A stretch of 64,000 bases of DNA from Diplocarpon mali (GCA_024741835.1 JAENRP010000196.1:4163-68162); one strand, 5' to 3'; positions 23,349-35,415 are shown, numbered from the stretch's first letter. A program made the numbers and translations. The notes: generated by a model from the letters alone, not told the origin.

Positions 23349-23475
23349 AAGAGGTATGATTCCTTATTTAGCTAACCTGTATTATAAGAGATATGATTCC
23401 TTGCTCTATAACCCCTTTGGTACTATAAAAGGTATGATTCCTTGCTTTACTATATTTTATAAGAGGTATAATTCC
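23349..23475 (+). repeat. Leader repeats of B2
   Basis: Four units AAGAGGTATGATTCC at 23349, 23386, 23427 and 23461, with single-base differences, in the untranslated leader. The open stretch 23356-23553 is an artefact of this repetition. Confidence 0.85.
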
Positions 23476-23639
23476 CTGCATTACAGCCTAAAAACCCTTT
23501 TCGATAAAAGGACTTCCTCCCCATTTAATACTTTTATAACACCTGCTATTTAATCATTTTAATATTTCGATAGGAGGAATGCCCTCAACTATTTAATTTA
23601 TTTGATTTTTTTTTCAACGCAATTCTATTTGAAACGGCA

Positions 23640-25150
23640 ATAGCTTCCGATTCCGATCGAAATACTAGACCTAAAGACCTCCAACTCTCTTAAAAGAACT
23701 AGCAATAATAGTTCGACGATTTAAAGCTTTACTTTAAGAGTAAAGGCATCGAAATAGCGATTTAAAAGACACTTGTTAAATACGTAAGAATAGCCCCTTA
23801 TACTCCTTCTACTAATTCGTCTACTTTTACTTTAATAGCTAATATAACTGCTAAGGATTTGCTAAATATACTAAATAAGCTTAGCTTAAGAGCTTTAATA
23901 GATAATAACTGAGAATCCTAAAGGCAGATTTTAAATATAGAAAAGGAGAAGGAGTATAAGCTAGCCTTAGCTAAATGCAAGCTTAAGATCAATAGAGGTT
24001 TAAGCGATAAAGACCGAGATTTTATTTAAGTTTATAATAATATAAAGATAAGATAGGATACTTTAAAGGCAAAATACTCTTAGACAACTGCCTTTAATAC
24101 CTAGTATTTGCTATAGCAGATCACTTTATTTTAATATAGAAAAGATAAAGATAGTAAAGATATAAATATAAATATAGACTCTACTTAATCTATACTGCGT
24201 AAAGCAAGAAGGAGAGTAAAAGCCGTAAATCCTAGGATAGCTATAACTTTTAAGGAAACTTAGCTTTTTAGTTTCTTATTCAATAGCCTCCTTCTTAAGT
24301 TCGCTATTGCAAAACAATCTCTTCTCGTCTAACCCAACCTTAAGATCTATAAGAAGATCGACCTCTTTTAAACTATTAAGCAAGACCTTAAAGGATACTC
24401 TAAATCGGCAAATGCTGCGTTATAAGGCAAAGACAAGCCCGAGAAGAGGAAGGAGCGCAGGACAAGCCCTTAAGCTTATTAAGGATGCTACTTTTATAAT
24501 AGTGCTTATAATATTACTAATTATAAAGTTAAAAGGCAATTGATTAATATAATCGCTAACTTTAATATTAAGAAGCAATTGAAGCAAAAGTCAAAAAGCA
24601 AACTACCCTTATCTTACTAAAGGCCGCAACTACTAAGGAAAGGCAAAGGAAAAGGCTATTTAGCTAGAACTTCAGCAGATACCTTTAATAATAATAGTAG
24701 GTTATCTAAACCTAGATCCACTTTTAATAATTTAAATAATAATTATAATAAAGATGCCTATATTTTAAAAGCCGATCTCTATAAGATCCTTGAATCCGAT
24801 TAGTATAGTAATACTAGTTGTATAGCATATATAACTAATAAACCCTACCTATTTAAAGGCCCGCTTATTAAAATAAAAAGGCGCTCTATTAAGGTTAGTA
24901 GTAAAAGGTTATATATAGACTTAATAGGTATAGTAAAGATAAATATCGCTAGCGTTTCTTTCCTTTTACAAAATATTCTCCTTATACCTAGCTTAAGTAT
25001 TAATCTCTTATTTAACTGCAAGATTTATATAAAGTTGAATTATATAAGAGTTTTTAATAATTAATTTATATAGTTTATAAATAATAATTATAAAGTGATC
25101 TTTAAAGCTAAGATTAAAAATAGACTTTATATTATCTTAAAGGTAATATT
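23640..25150 (+). pseudogene. Copia B2 gag and protease region
   Basis: Starts after the leader; the first half is shared with B1 and B3. An open stretch 24307-24543 (MQNNLFSSNPTLRSIRRS) is in the sense direction and basic (KTSPRRGRS), possibly a nucleic-acid-binding part of Gag. No CCHC knuckle is visible. The part about 24780-25150 (for example SVSFLLQNILLIPSLSINLL) precedes the palindrome array and resembles the copia protease neighbourhood, but I see no clean DSG. Confidence 0.6.
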
Positions 25151-25160
25151 ATAGAAATTG

Positions 25161-25630
25161 ACTCTTAAGCCGGACTTATAAGTGAATTCCTTTAAGGAAA
25201 GTGCACTCTTTGCCTTAATATAATTAAGTGAGGATAAGAAGAATAGATAGACTCTTAAGCTAGGATTGCAAGTAAAATTCGCGAAAATAACTCTTAAGCT
25301 AAGATTATAAATAGATTGCAAAGTATCTTTAAAGGTAACTCTTAAGCTAGGATTATAAGTGAATTTAATAGAAATAACTCTTAGGCCAAGACTGCAAGTA
25401 GATTCTATAGATTTGCTAATAATAACTCTTAGGCTAGGATCGCAAGTGAAATTTGCAGAAATAACTCTTAGGCTAGGATTATAAGTGAAATTCGCAAATT
25501 CGTTAAAGATAACTCTTAAGCTAAGACTATAAGTAGATCTTGCTATTTCTAGGAAATCGACCTTTAAGCTAAGACTATAAGTAGATCTCGCGGTTTTACT
25601 AAAAACGACTCCTAAGCTAGGCTTGCAATT
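25161..25630. repeat. Array of ten in-phase palindromes in B2
   Basis: Starts 25161, 25251, 25290, 25338, 25377, 25425, 25464, 25512, 25560 and 25608. Intervals 90, 39, 48, 39, 48, 39, 48, 48, 48 bp, all multiples of 3. The forward frame reads units such as ITLRLGSQV and ITLKLGL, so this was a peptide repeat of 13 or 16 residues between the gag/protease part and the integrase. The reverse open stretch 25127-25321 is a shadow, made possible by the symmetry. Confidence 0.92.
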
Positions 25631-25719
25631 AAAAAATAATAAAACCTTAAACTACTATTACTAGTCCTTTCCAGCTGCTAATAATAAAGTATCAACTGAT
25701 AATAGGCTACTAAAGCTAT

Positions 25720-26974
25720 TAGAAGCCGAAAGCCTATTAAGGTATTAGTTAATATATAGAAGATTCGCGCATCTAAGGCTAAAGAAATTAAAGGGCTTAT
25801 ATAAGGTCTCGACTTTAAAATGGAAGATCTAAGTACTAAAGGATCGCCTAATATGCCGAATTTGCAAGCTAATAAAACTTTAAAATCGGACGCAAACTAA
25901 GCTTAATCTATAAAAAGATTTAATACTAGCGCTAATATCTATTAATATTACTAAACCATTTATAACTTTAATCAAAGGAAATAATTAGTTTTCTTAAATA
26001 GTAGATAACTCTACTTAATAGATATAGACTATTTACGCTAGAACTAAATCTAAGCTTATAGAAAAGTTGGAAACTTGAAAAGTGATAGAGGAACGCCAGA
26101 CCTAATTAAAGCTAATAGCTATTAAGTCTAATAACGCATTAGAGATTAGGGCAAAGCTTAATAAATAGGTAAAATAAAGAGTTTATTATAAACTAATTAT
26201 AATATACAAAGGTTCCTACTAGAATAGCATCGCTAAGCGAAGTATTTAGCAAGTAGAGATTAACTATTGCACTCTATTACAAGATGCTAACCTACTATTA
26301 GAATTCTAGGACCTTGCGATTAAGGCAAATATATACTTGCGAAATAGAATAGGTAATAGACTAATAGTCAATAGTACCTAAATATCGCTATATAAAGTAT
26401 ATTTTAGATAAAAACTAAGCCTAGACTACATCTGCGTCTTTAAAAGCGTCTGCTACTCTTACATTAGCCCGAAGTCCTAGCCCGCGGGTATAAAGAGCAA
26501 AAAGCTAATAGACCGAAGTAGAGAGTATATATTTATTAAGTATATTAAATAGATAATAAAATAATAGATAGTATATACGCTAGATCTAAGGCGAGTAATT
26601 ATATCCTTAATAGTTAAGTTCGATAAATCTCGAAATAAAAGGGAGCTATCCTTAAAGCTCTATATACTTAAAGATTCGTAAGGTATACCACTTGATAGTA
26701 ATACTATTAAGCCGAACTAATAACCCCTTTCTCTTAGCTTAGGTATATTAAGCGTATCCGCTGATCGACGATCTGCTAATCGCCTAAAGGCCGAATAGAC
26801 CATTCCTATCGTCCGCGAACTACTTAAAGTATAAAATAACTTTAATATTATTATCCCTTTAGTTAAAGCACTTATAGTAAAGGATATTCTTAAAATAGGT
26901 ATAAGTAATAATAAGCCTCTACTATCAGAAAGCGGTTCCTTAGATAATAAGCCTATAGAACCTATAGCTAAACT
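25720..26974 (+). pseudogene. Copia B2 GAG-pre-integrase and integrase
   Basis: Forward translation at about 25740-25860 gives RRFAHLRLKKLKGLYKVS, then CRICKLIKL, the His/Cys zinc-binding GAG-pre-integrase domain. The integrase core follows with SPKSQPAGIKSKK near 26470. Cut at 26974 by E (TSD AAACT); reverse transcriptase resumes at 33362. Stops throughout. Confidence 0.85.
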
Positions 26975-27278
26975 TATGATAGATTGTCACTATGTGTAGG
27001 TTGTACCCCGGTTCGTACCCGGTTTGTACCCGGTTTAGTTACGGCTTAGCGCAATCTTGGTATAGGCTAAAAAACCGGGTTACTCCCAGTTGGCATCTAG
27101 TTCAGATCCCCTTAAGCAAGTGACCCTCTTTTCTTTATATATATATTCTATGCCCTTTCACTCCTTTAGGGCTTAGTAGTTATTGATTTTAAGTTATTAT
27201 TAAGACGTTCTATTAGTATTGCTATATGATTCGTATATGTATTAGTGCTAAGCAGAGGTTATACTCTTAGTTATTATA
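26975..27278 (+). repeat. 5' LTR of E
   Basis: 304 bp. Near its start three direct repeats GTACCC(C)GGTT lie 11-12 bp apart (27003-27035), and later AACCGGGTTACTCCC. The repeats are partly erased in the 3' LTR. Confidence 0.93.
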
Positions 27279-27830
27279 TTATTAATAACTCTTTCGCTTT
27301 GCTAAAGATAGCATTATAATATTTATTTATATTATTCTTAGTAGTCGACCGAAACCCTAATGAGTATAATAATATACTAAAAGACCTATACTAAGCTCTT
27401 GCTATAAGCTTGAAGAATAGTTTCCCTTATCACTCGGTCTTTAAAGACCCTTTGCTCTCTCTCTTAAGAAGGTGCTAGTATTACCCCTAGTACCTTTCCT
27501 ACTAACTCCCTACTAGCCGATAACGATAGCCTTAAAGTCACTATATTATAAGTTGAACTAGATTCCTTATAAGCACAACTTACGTTTATATTAGAAGAAT
27601 ATAATAGGTATAACTATAAGTTGAATTCTATATACTAATAGTTAATTGATTAAGAAAGAGATCTAGATAACCTCTAAAGCGCCTTTAAAGGCATCTTAAG
27701 ATCAATTGAGAAAACACTTATACTTAAACTTTAAAATACTTCCGATTTACTTATGCGTTCCTAACGCTTTATAAACTTCGACTTACCTCCTTTTGTTTCC
27801 TCTACTGCGCGCAGTAAGCGATGCAATAAT
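27279..27830 (+). other. E leader
   Basis: Between the 5' LTR and the first recognisable gag sequence. The bases after the LTR (TTATTAATAACTC) do not match a tRNA that I know. Nothing else is seen. Confidence 0.5.
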
Positions 27831-28880
27831 TAAGACGATCCTTCTTTTGCTTCCCCCGACCGATATACTACCAATTTACCTCTAGCTTAGCAGCTAAACC
27901 TTCCTTGCATTTATAATATACTAAACCTTACTTAGAAACTGTCTAATAGCTATAATTACTGCGCTAAATACTAGGAGGCCTGCGTATTTAATAATTTAAA
28001 GCTTTACTACCCTTACTTCTATAAGGAATAGGCCTAGTTTAATTACGTTTTAGATTAGACTAAGGGTATAGCTAAGGACTAGCTGACCCTTTAGGTACTT
28101 AATAAGAACGCCTGAATTACTGCCGAAACCCTAGTAAGTCAACTTACTAAGTTCTTAGCTAACTTAACAGAATGCGAAGAAGCCGAGATTGAGTTTATTA
28201 CCCTTTATATAAAGGCTAATAAGTCTTTTTAGGAATTCTACTTTAAGTTCTCCTAACTAGCTGCTATAGTAGAGATCGACGATAATAGTCGACTTTATAG
28301 CGCCCTTAGGGAGAAAATCCTAAAATGCTTCTAAACCTCCCTTATATAGAAGTAGTATAAGACTAGGACATTAGATAAGTAGGTTATTGCTATCTAATAA
28401 GAAGATGCTAGATAGCGCGCTAAGAGGATACTATATAGTTAGATATAATATAGAGAGAGATTGGGTATTAAAGCTAAAGCTAATTTTAATAAAAATGCCT
28501 AATAAGGAGATAATGATAAATCAAATCCCTTGCTAAGAAACCTTTTTAAATCGTATCTAAATCGACCCTAGTATAGTACCCTTGCCTTTAGCTTTGCTAA
28601 GTCCGGAACTCCCTCTTTTCCTTTGCGCTGGACCGATACCTTTAGTGCTCCCTCTTTAGCTAATCGAAAAAATCAGTTTAATAAACGGCCGAAATCTCCC
28701 TTTGTTACTTTTAAGTATTATAGCTCTTGCGTTAATAAGCTTAAGTATAATAATGGCTAAGGATAGAGTAGCGATAAAGAGGAGGACCTTAAGGCTGAAT
28801 AAGATAATAGTAGCGCTTCCCTTCCCCCTTCGACTCTTAGGGGAAACGCCCTTACTTAAGTAAAGCCTCCTTCTTAGGCG
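27831..28880 (+). pseudogene. gag remnant of E
   Basis: Forward sequence upstream of the protease, with pieces such as VSQLTKFLANLTECEEAEI and FITLYIKANKSF, a gypsy capsid-like helical pattern. No CCHC box remains recognisable. Several TAA/TAG interruptions. Confidence 0.65.
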
Positions 28881-29300
28881 TACTTTATAATATGCGATAC
28901 CTCGATTTAAAAAACCTCTTTAGTGGCGATTCGATAATAAAACGGATCCTACTTTTAAAGAATGGTATTTCTTATAAGGTATTAGCATTAATTGATATAG
29001 GCGCTAATAGGTATGCTTTGATTGATTTAGTATTACTTAAATCTTTATCTTCTTTTCTTAAACTATTAATTCGCATACTTCCTATACCCTTTTTAGTTAA
29101 GGGATATAATAGTTCTTAGGGTAGTACTATTACTTATTATATACTACTTAATCTGTGTATCGATTAGCGAATTTAATCTTTTACTCCCTTTCTTATTACT
29201 AACTTCGGCAATTATAAAGTGATTTTAAGAAGAGCTTGGCTTAAGGAGTATAAAGTTTCTATTAATTGTACTTCTTATAAGCTGACCTAGCCCGATTCCT
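28881..29300 (+). pseudogene. Aspartic protease of E
   Basis: Open at 28892-29119. YKVLALIDIGANRYALID carries the catalytic LIDTGA(N/S) box of gypsy proteases with Thr changed to Ile (ACT/ACA to AT-), a RIP-type change. It would cut Gag-Pol. The frame ends just after GYNSS with TAG, probably a former TGG. The replaced active-site Thr and the stops indicate it is inactive. Confidence 0.85.
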
Positions 29301-29899
29301 ATCCTCCTACTGTCTCTTTTATAAGGAATATCGAAATCACTAATACTAAATAGCAAAACTTGGATTAATACTACTAGCGAAATGCAATTCGATATGATAT
29401 AGTACTAGAACGGTCCCTTTTTAAGTATAAAGCTCGATGCTAGGAAGCCCTTTTCCAACTCCCTTTTAAATCACCTCCTATTCCGATTAAATACTCTTTT
29501 ACCGATTTTACCCCGACTTTACCTTAAGTCGAGGGTAATACCTTTTCTAAGGACTACTCCTACTATATATTGATTATAAAGCGAGAGCTTAATGCAATTA
29601 AGCCTAACTTAGCTCCTTCTTCTGTTTCGACCTTAAAACGTATTTGTAAGTAGATAGCGAAGTGTAAAATTCTCCTTTTATCTTTAAATATATATGTAAT
29701 TTCAGCTTATGCTTTTTATATAATAGCTAGGAATTAGCAAGGTATAAAGCTCTTTAGTATCTTATTTTATGAAATTGATCAATTGATTTAAGATAATTAA
29801 GAAAGTCAGACCTAATAATGTGAAACCGATTCCCTCTTAAACTAATACTATAATAGAAAGGTTTCGGTAGCTGTTTTAACTGCCTCTCTTAAACTAATT

Positions 29900-31330
29900 G
29901 AAAAACCGATTCCAACCGCTTATAAAGAGTATTGATATATATTTTCAAAAGCCGCTTCTGCTATGCTGCCGCCCTATCGACCTTATGATTATAAAATCGA
30001 ACTTATAGCCGAAGGTACTTAAAAGGCCCTTTAATACTCCTCCTTATATAAGATATCTATACTTAAACTGGAAATAGTAAAGGCGTATCTTATTAATAAC
30101 TTTAATAAAGGATTTATCAAGGCCTCCTCCGCCCCTTATGCTGCGCTAGTACTATTTGTAAAAAAGGCTAATAGCTTCTTACGATTCTATATTAATTACT
30201 ATATGCTTAATAACCTTACTTGTAAAGACCGCTACCCTTTATTACTAATCGATAAGACCTTAGCTCGATTAGCTAGCGCTTAGATTTTTATAAAGCTCGA
30301 TATACGGCAGGCTTTTTATCGAATCCGAATAGACCTCGAATCTAAAGAGCTTACTACTTTTAGAACTCGGTACAGCGCGTATAAGTGCAAGGTACTTCCT
30401 TTTAGCCTTATTAATAGCCCTACTACTTATTAGAGGTATATAAACGACGTCCTTTTCGATTACCTTAATGATTTTTATATAGCCTACTTAGATAATATCC
30501 TTATTTACTCTACTAACCGACTCAACTATAAATTGCATATAAAACGAGTCCTTTAGCAATTATTAGATATAGGACTACAGGCTGACCTAAAGAAGTATGA
30601 ATTTAATATTATAAAGACTAAGTACCTTAGCTTTATAATCACTATCGAAGGCGTTCGGGTTAACCTTAATAAGGTAGTAGTAGTAGAGAATTAGACCTAC
30701 CCTTCTATTATAAAGGGTATTTAATTATTCCTTAGTTTTTACAACTTTTATTATTATTTTATTTAAGACTATAGTCTTATTACTACCCTTTTAGTATACC
30801 TTATTAAGAATAACGTTTCCTTCCGATTCACCCTTAAATGCGAGTAGAGCTTCCTATAGCTATAAGAAGCTCTTACGTATGCCTTAATCCTTTAGTACTA
30901 TAGGCAAGACCTCCTTTGTATATTAGAAACCGATGCCTTTAATAGTATAGTCGCCTTTATATTATTATAGCGATATAGGTCCGAATGGCTCCTAGTTGCC
31001 TACTATAGTAAAACTATAGCATCGGCCGAGCTGAACTATGCTATATATAATAAAGAGATGCTAGCTATTATTCGATCATTTGGCTATTTTAAAGCTAAGC
31101 TTATAAGAGTACCCTACCGAATCGTAGTATATACGGACTATAAAGTACTTAAGTACTTTATAATTATAAAAAACCTTAGTTCTCAATAGGCCTGCTAGGC
31201 CGAGCTTCTCTTCGAATATAACTTTACGATTATCTACCGACCTAGCTTTAAAAACCCTCTTGCCAACGCCCTAACTTGCTATATCGATAAGTTAAACAAT
31301 TAGAATATAATAAAACGCAATAACCGCCTT
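29900..31330 (+). pseudogene. Reverse transcriptase and RNase H of E
   Basis: Forward translation: SSAPYAALVLFVKKANSFLR at about 30125; IFIKLDIRQAFYRIRI at about 30285; LPFSLINSPTTY at about 30390; YIAYLDNILIYSTN at about 30475 (YLDDILIYS with Asp to Asn); RNase H SKTIASAELNYAIYNKEML-like at about 31010-31065 and VVYTDYKVLKYF at about 31130. All in one phase with TAG/TAA at former Trp/Gln codons. This is the best preserved Pol in the window. Confidence 0.92.
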
Positions 31331-31599
31331 ATAATATTATTGCGCTAGGATCAGATTAACCCTCGAATCCTCTTTAAATAGCTTTACAAATAGACTATAG
31401 CTAAGAACCTAGTCTCTATTAAAGAAGTTTCGGCTTTTTCCCTTACTTTTTATATTATTAATTAAGTACTAGCCGCTAATTAATAATATAGGCCTTACTA
31501 AGTCTATCGCCAGGTAGCCCTTTAAAATAGGTCTAATATAGCCTTGACTAAGACTAACCCTTAGACAATAGAAGGAGATTTGCTTCTCTTTTAAAGTAA

Positions 31600-32560
31600 G
31601 CTAGTAGTACCTAATATAGACTACCTCTATATGCTACTTATATAAGAGGTTTATAATTAAATTGCTATTATGCATTTAAGCGCGCGCAAAACCTACTAGC
31701 TTCTCTCTTTATAATATTACTAGCCGAATCTACACCGATACGTATCTTAGTACTATAAGAACTGCTATACTTGCAAATAAAGCAAAGTCCCTTATAATAA
31801 GAAACCTAGTTTACTTTAACCTCTCTTAGTACTAAGCCGACCTTAGGAGTATATAACTATAGATTATATGAGTTTTAATAAAGATAAGCATAGCTATAAT
31901 AACGTTCTTATGATTATCAATCGATTTAATAAGCAGGCGATATCGATACCCTACTAAAAGGCTACCGATTTACGATAGTTAGCCTAATTCTATATATACT
32001 ATATATATTGCTACTTTGGTCCCCTTTTGATAATTACCTTTAACTAAGGCCTTTAATTCATCTCGAGCTTTTAAAAAGCTTTTACCTCTATTTTAAGTAC
32101 GAAACTGACCCTCGGCTCAGCCTACTACCTTTAAACCGACGGCCAAACTAAAAACTATAATCAGTACCTTACGCAACGCCTTTAACCCTTTATTAGCTAT
32201 TATTAAGACGATTAGAGCGAATTCTTGCTTATAATAGATTTCGCCTAGCTAATGCTCTCTTATAACTCCCTCGGTGGCTTATCGCCATTTGAAGTAGTAT
32301 ATAGGTACGCTCTACGTACTAATTAGGACTAGAAGCTTGATGTACCTAATTCGGAGTCCCCTTCTTAAAAGCTTAATCGATAAGACGCCCTTAAATACTT
32401 TATAAGATATTATAGAGCTTAAACCCTTGCTAAATCTTATATCCTTAAGGCCTAGGAACGCATGCGAAACGCCATTAATACCTCTTATCGCCTTGCTACT
32501 TTCGAAGTCGGCGATCTAATATACTTAGATATACGTTCCTACCCTATAGATAGGCCTTTT
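31600..32560 (+). pseudogene. Integrase of E
   Basis: Forward translation: zinc-binding His/Cys part (HLSARKTY, NCYTCK, at about 31670-31790); core with YITIDYMSFNKDKHSYN (31850-31900), GSAYYL, stop, TDGQTKNYNQYL (about 32110-32165); PFEVVYRYALRTN (32290-32325). C-terminal RMRNAINTSYRLATFEVGDL at about 32460. Broken by stops. Confidence 0.9.
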
Positions 32561-32739
32561 AAAAAGCTCAGCTTCCTTAAAGCCGGCCTATTTAAGATAG
32601 TAGAGAAAGTGTTTAATTTATACTAATTAAAGCTACTTGACTTTATAAAGGTATATAATATCTTTTACTTAAGTCGCCTTCGAAGGGACCCTAGTACCCC
32701 TTTAGATAGTCAAGTGAATAAACCCCCTCTTGCTATTAA

Positions 32740-32980
32740 TATTATAAGAGAATAAGAATACGAAGTAAAGAGCTTGCTTGCTATACAAAAGTAAGCCGGT
32801 ACACTTACGTACCGCGCCTTATAGGTTGGCTGCGATATTAATTTAGAATAGTACTTAGCCTTTAATTTTATATATACGCCTTTCAAGCTTTGCGAATTTT
32901 ATTTAGAAAATCCAGACCTCTTGGGCCTACCCGCAAGGCTTCCTAATTAGATATAGGCCTATACCGATAGTATAGATAAT
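32740..32980 (+). pseudogene. Chromodomain-like C-terminus of E
   Basis: Reads EYEVKSLLAIQK, GTLTYRA, VGCDINLE, YLAFNFIYTPFKL, then ENPDLLGLPARLPN. Spacing and residues fit the fungal chromovirus tail (EVE..., Y..W.G, W.P..N, L..FH). Chromodomains of this class are thought to guide insertion to heterochromatin. Expected Trp residues are now stops or other residues. Confidence 0.72.
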
Positions 32981-33052
32981 TATAATAAAATAGGTGACGA
33001 TAAACCTATGGTTAAACGCTTAAGGATGAGCTTTTTTCAAGAGGGAGGGTGA

Positions 33053-33356
33053 TATAATAGATTGTCACTATATATAAGTTATACCCTAGTTCATACCTGA
33101 TTTATACCCGGTTCGGTTATAGCTTGGCGCAATCTTAGTATAGGCTAAAAAACCGGGTTACTCCCGGTTGGCATCCGGTTTAAATCCCCTTAAGTAGGTA
33201 ACCCTCTTTTCTTTATATATATATTCTATACCCTTCTACTCCTTTAGGGCTTAGTAGTTATTAATTCTAAGTTATTATTAAGACGTTCTATTAGCATTGC
33301 TATATGATTCGTATACGTATCGGTGCCGAGCAGAGGTTACACTCCCAGTCGTCACA
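33053..33356 (+). repeat. 3' LTR of E
   Basis: 304 bp. Outer end GAGGTTACACTCCCAG...GTCACA is less mutated than the matching end of the 5' LTR; the inner end is more mutated. Confidence 0.93.
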
Positions 33357-33361
33357 AAACT

Positions 33362-35100
33362 TGCGTCTTTAAAAAGGAATAGAGACCTAGAATCGAAAGA
33401 TACCTTAGACAAACGCAAGTCTAAGCGTATCTGGGCTATAATAGCGCATAGGATCTATAAGCTCGAACTTTAATAGAGCTTTAATAAAGATAATGCGTTC
33501 TTAGCCGCTAAGGAGAGAATGAAAATCTCTCTTTTAAAGACGTATAATAAAGCTATTAATAACCTAGAAAATAGAATAGCATAGAATAAGGCAATCCAAA
33601 AGGAGATAAGCTCTCTTATTACAAATGGCATATAAATAGAGGAACCGACGCTAAAGGACGTGAACCTAGTATTAATGAAATAGGTCTTTATAATCAAGAT
33701 ATATATAGATAGGACCTTAGAATGTTATAAGGTAAGGCTTATAGCTAAGGGCTTCTTCTAATAGTATAGAGAAGACTACTTCAATACGTTTGCGCTAATA
33801 GTTTATATAGATACCCTTTATATATTCATAGTGATAATAGCTGCTAAGGACCTTAAATGCAAATAATACGATATTAAAAATGCATTTACTAAAGCGACTA
33901 TAAAGGAATGGATTTTTCTCTCTTAACCTAACGGTATTCTTATATATACTGGCCACTCTCTCTATATACTCTATAGTATTTATAGGCTTAAATAATCAGC
34001 CTATAATTAGAACCTCTTATATAGCTCTACTCTAATAGAAATAGGATTCGTTTAAAGCCTAGCTAACCCTTGTCTATTTACCTATATTAAGCGTAGAATC
34101 AAGTTGCTATTATATATTAATAATATTACTATAGCTATAAAAACAACTACTTAATTAGATTAGTTCTTTATAATAATTCAGAAACGTTTTAATACCAAGG
34201 ATCTAAAGGGAATTTATAAGATCCTTGGCATCTGCGTTATAAGGAACCGCTCTACTTAAGAACTCTAATTAAACCAAAAGCAGTATATTAAAAAGATCCT
34301 AGACCGAATAGGACTCTTTACTTATACTCCTAACTTTAAGCTAAAGCGTATTCTAATTAAAGGAAAGTATAATAAGTTAAAGCCTACTAATGAAAATAAG
34401 TAGAAAGGAGATCTGAAGAAGTACTAATAGGATATTAAAGCAATTATATATACTATAGTATATATAAGACCAGATATTGCCTTTATTATTAGGCAACTTA
34501 ATCAGAACCTAAAGGATCCGACAGTTTAATATAAGAATGCAGTTAAGCGATTTAAAAGGTACCTTCGATTAATAATTATATAAAAGGTAAGATATAGACT
34601 AACGAAATATATAAGCGCAAAGCTTAAGATATATACTAATTCTAATTAGGCAAATATAAAAGGTCGGAAAAGTATATCTAAAAGCGTAGTAGTACTATAT
34701 AATAGACCTATATTATAAGAAAGTAGGAAGTAGAAATCAATAGCTACTATAAGCACTAAGGCCGAATATATATTAATATTATCAAATTATAAGTAAGGAT
34801 TATAAATCGCCTAAGTTTTAAAAGATATAGGTTTTATTAAGTATATTAAATAAGATAAGAACTATATTAATCTTTAAGCAGATAATATAAGGGCGATTGT
34901 ACTTATAAAGAATCTATACTTATATAAGCGATTGAAATATATTGATATTGCCTACTACTTTATCTATAACCTTATTATAAAAAATAAGTTATTAATTACC
35001 TATATCTTAACCGATCAAATAGTAGCAGATGGATTTATAAAGCTATTAAAGACAGTTGTAAAGTTCAAAGCGTTTAAAGATATGCTAAAGTTATAGAAGA
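33362..35100 (+). pseudogene. Copia B2 reverse transcriptase and RNase H
   Basis: Continues the B2 pol after E and is parallel to B4 12860-14585. Forward frame shows YDIKNAFTK at about 33870, LLLYINNITIA at about 34110, YTIVYIRPDIAF at about 34450 and a RNase H end (YKRLKYIDIAYYF) at about 34925. The open stretch 33470-33697 on the reverse strand is a shadow. Confidence 0.88.
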
Positions 35101-35128
35101 TAGTAGGGGCTTAGCAAGCTTAAGGACG

Positions 35129-35277
35129 ACTCCTAGGCCTACCTTGCAAGTTAAGTCATATAGTCTTATAGAGGAAAGTTTTTAGATCGACTCCTAGGCT
35201 TAGACCGCGAGTCAAGTTATATAGTCTTATAAAGGAACGCTTTTAGGAAATTTAACTCCTAGTCCTACCCTATGAGT
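35129..35277. repeat. Three palindromes in the B2 3' UTR
   Basis: Starts 35129, 35190 and 35255, intervals 61 and 65 bp, downstream of the pol stop. The lack of 3-bp phase here contrasts with coding copies. Confidence 0.88.
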
Positions 35278-35415
35278 AGGATTGGTAATTTTAATAAAGG
35301 TTGCTATTAATTAATTGTTTTTAATTTAAAGAGATACCTAGGAATTGGATTAGCGTAAAAGGATAGTTGTTATTTTCCCAACTGCAGGCCAATCGGAGTA
35401 AGGTCTAAGTAAGGA

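Larger units (their letters stand above)
26975..33356 (+). mobile_element. Gypsy (chromovirus-type) element E, complete, 6.38 kb
   Basis: LTRs 26975-27278 and 33053-33356, both exactly 304 bp, ends TATGATAG (from TGTGATAG) and GTCACA. TSD AAACT at 26970-26974 and 33357-33361. Only copy in the window. Domains in order: gag, protease, reverse transcriptase, RNase H, integrase, chromodomain-like tail. Polypurine run GAGGGAGGG at 33041-33049 just before the 3' LTR. Confidence 0.95.

Noticed and set aside
23034..23560. A ~520 bp LTR for family B
   Set aside because: First suspected because the leader recurs with the LTR in B1 and B5, but the 3' LTRs at 14910 and 35416 and the TSDs show 195 bp; the rest is leader.
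25161..25630. CRISPR-like array of regularly spaced repeats
   Set aside because: The repeats are in frame within a copia polyprotein, spacers are 16-25 bp and partly similar, and the surroundings are fungal retrotransposons.
28881..33000. Alternative genetic code with TAG read as Gln/Trp
   Set aside because: TAG and TAA replace both Gln and Trp codons, and C>T/G>A changes occur equally in LTRs and other non-coding parts; RIP explains them.
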